A DNA stretch of 64,000 nucleotides from NCBI RefSeq assembly GCF_902713425.1, contig NC_081198.1, positions 20,381,188 through 20,445,187 on the forward strand, read 5' to 3'. Source of the stretch: Acipenser ruthenus (lineage: Eukaryota; Chordata; Actinopteri; Acipenseriformes; Acipenseridae). This document shows, piece by piece, positions 63,225 to 64,000 of the stretch. Within the stretch, counting starts at the first letter, position 1; each line of letters begins with the position of its first letter. A program made the translations under genes and the position numbers. Under the pieces are notes generated by a model. It searched no databases and was not told the origin of the DNA. It saw only the letters and a program-made list of their open reading frames with translations.

Positions 63225-63411
63225 TGTGCACCGTTCCCGGAGGTACTGCAATACCGGGCTGATGCGTGGAGTGGACGGAGCAAGCCCCTGTTCCATCTCC
63301 CGATTCCAAAAATCAATTTAATATATGGTCCCCTGATAGGGGACGTATCAGATATTAAACTGATAAGAACAGATACTACACTTGATCTTAGCCAAAAGGC
63401 CGAGAAGCGAT
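63225..63411 (-). ncRNA. RNU2: U2 snRNA, complete, one substitution
   Basis: 187 nt with one change in the 3' region (plus CCGGGCTGATG for CCGGGCCGATG). The spacer upstream (63412-64000) shares TTCCAGCACAC and CACCTCATG with the first spacer of this run (57881-58495). Confidence 0.94.
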
Positions 63412-64000
63412 GGCGACTTGGCCCTTGCCCGGGGCCCCCCAGCCCGGACGGCACAGGGGGATTCAAAGGTGGGTGCAAAATTTCAAGCACAAGCAGACCC
63501 CCAAAAAACGGGCTGCTGCTTCCAGAGGGGAAATGTGCAATTTAAGCAGGAGAAAACAAAACAAAGCAAAAACACACACATAACACCAAAAACAAAACAT
63601 AAACTGGCGGAGTGCGTCTTACAAATAGTCATGCCAAGCTGCTATGCTGTGCAAGGTGCCTTGGGTAACTACAACTGTGCCTCGCTGGCTGGCTGGCTAA
63701 GAAGGACCTGGCATAGGGACATGTTCCAGCACACTTGTCTGGTTAGCTGCATGCTCCCAGGAAACAACCTGCTGCTGTCTACATCATCACCTCATGTGAA
63801 TAAAAGAAAGAAAGACAGCAAGAAAGAAAGAGAGAAAGAAAGAGAGAAAGAGAGAAAGAAAGAGAGAAAGAAAGAAAGAGAGAAAGAAAGAAAGAGAGAA
63901 AGAAAAAAAAAAGAAGTAAAACGGCGGGAAAACTTGCATCAACACTGGCACTCTCCCTCCAGCAGGGGTAGACAAAATGCTCACAGGAGAGATCCAGATC

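Larger units (their letters stand above)
57819..64000 (-). repeat. Uninterrupted U2 snRNA tandem array (seven genes plus partial unit)
   Basis: Start-to-start distances of successive U2 genes are 802, 775, 792, 788, 791, 793 and 790 bp. Each unit has the same order: U2, PSE-like block, A-rich block, distal element, GGCT repeat, GAAA/GAGA microsatellite, 3' flank. Microsatellites lie at about 58272-58380, 59088-59157, 59865-59948, 60648-60738, 61433-61526, 62226-62320, 63015-63108 and 63803-63911. Unit length differences are mainly microsatellite length. No insertion is seen. The window ends in the 3' flank of the next U2. Confidence 0.95.

Noticed and set aside
57819-64000. Regular direct repeats that could suggest a CRISPR or satellite array
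   Set aside because: The unit is ~790 bp with a complete U2 gene and snRNA promoter in each. There are no short repeat-spacer units.

Overview
This window is a vertebrate U2 snRNA tandem array heavily invaded by non-LTR retrotransposons. The host is most likely a ray-finned fish: the U2 sequence is vertebrate-like, and the invaders are Tx1-clade LINEs of the Keno/Kibi type, a group best known from fish. Everything recognisable (U2 genes, all LINEs, the LTR-element fossil) lies on the minus strand. The plus-strand open frames are shadows of repeats. There is no ordinary single-copy host protein gene.

The array unit is about 790 bp. It holds a 187-nt U2 gene, a 3' box 13 nt downstream, a PSE-like element at about -46 to -64, an octamer/SPH-like distal element at about -208 to -256, a short GGCT repeat and a (GAAA/GAGA)n microsatellite. 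I count 13 U2 copies not split by an element: 12 of full length (13820-14006, 20922-21108, 27509-27695, 36914-37100, 44597-44783 and seven between 58496 and 63411) and one 14 nt shorter that lacks stem-loop IIb (28287-28459). About 14 further U2 pieces are halves left beside insertions.

Layout from left to right. 1-1450: 5' part of a Ty3/gypsy-like LTR-element fossil (LTR, primer site, gag-like frame), inserted into a deleted Keno copy (A, 1451-1846). 2357-7732: element B, a LINE inserted in the GA/GAAA microsatellite of a U2 spacer. 8030-13204, 14747-20292, 21864-26884 and 30628-36302: four diverged Keno-like families (C, D, E, G), each inserted in U2 at the branch-point recognition sequence. 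28814-29808, 37566-44300, 45520-52302 and 52734-57818: four copies (H0-H3) of another Tx1-clade family. Its 3' end lies at a different U2 position, about nt 53/54 in the loop of stem-loop IIa. 57819-64000: a clean tandem run of U2 units.

Each full-length LINE has ORF1 (gag-like with CCHC knuckles) followed within 0-30 nt by ORF2 (APE endonuclease, reverse transcriptase, C-terminal Cys/His motif). H2 and H3 keep an uninterrupted 1147-codon ORF2, so family H has been active recently. The elements are in the same sense as U2, and most keep the U2 promoter and the first 30-68 nt of U2 directly upstream, so read-through from the U2 promoter could supply their RNA. Family names, target-site interpretation and activity are inferred from the sequence alone.
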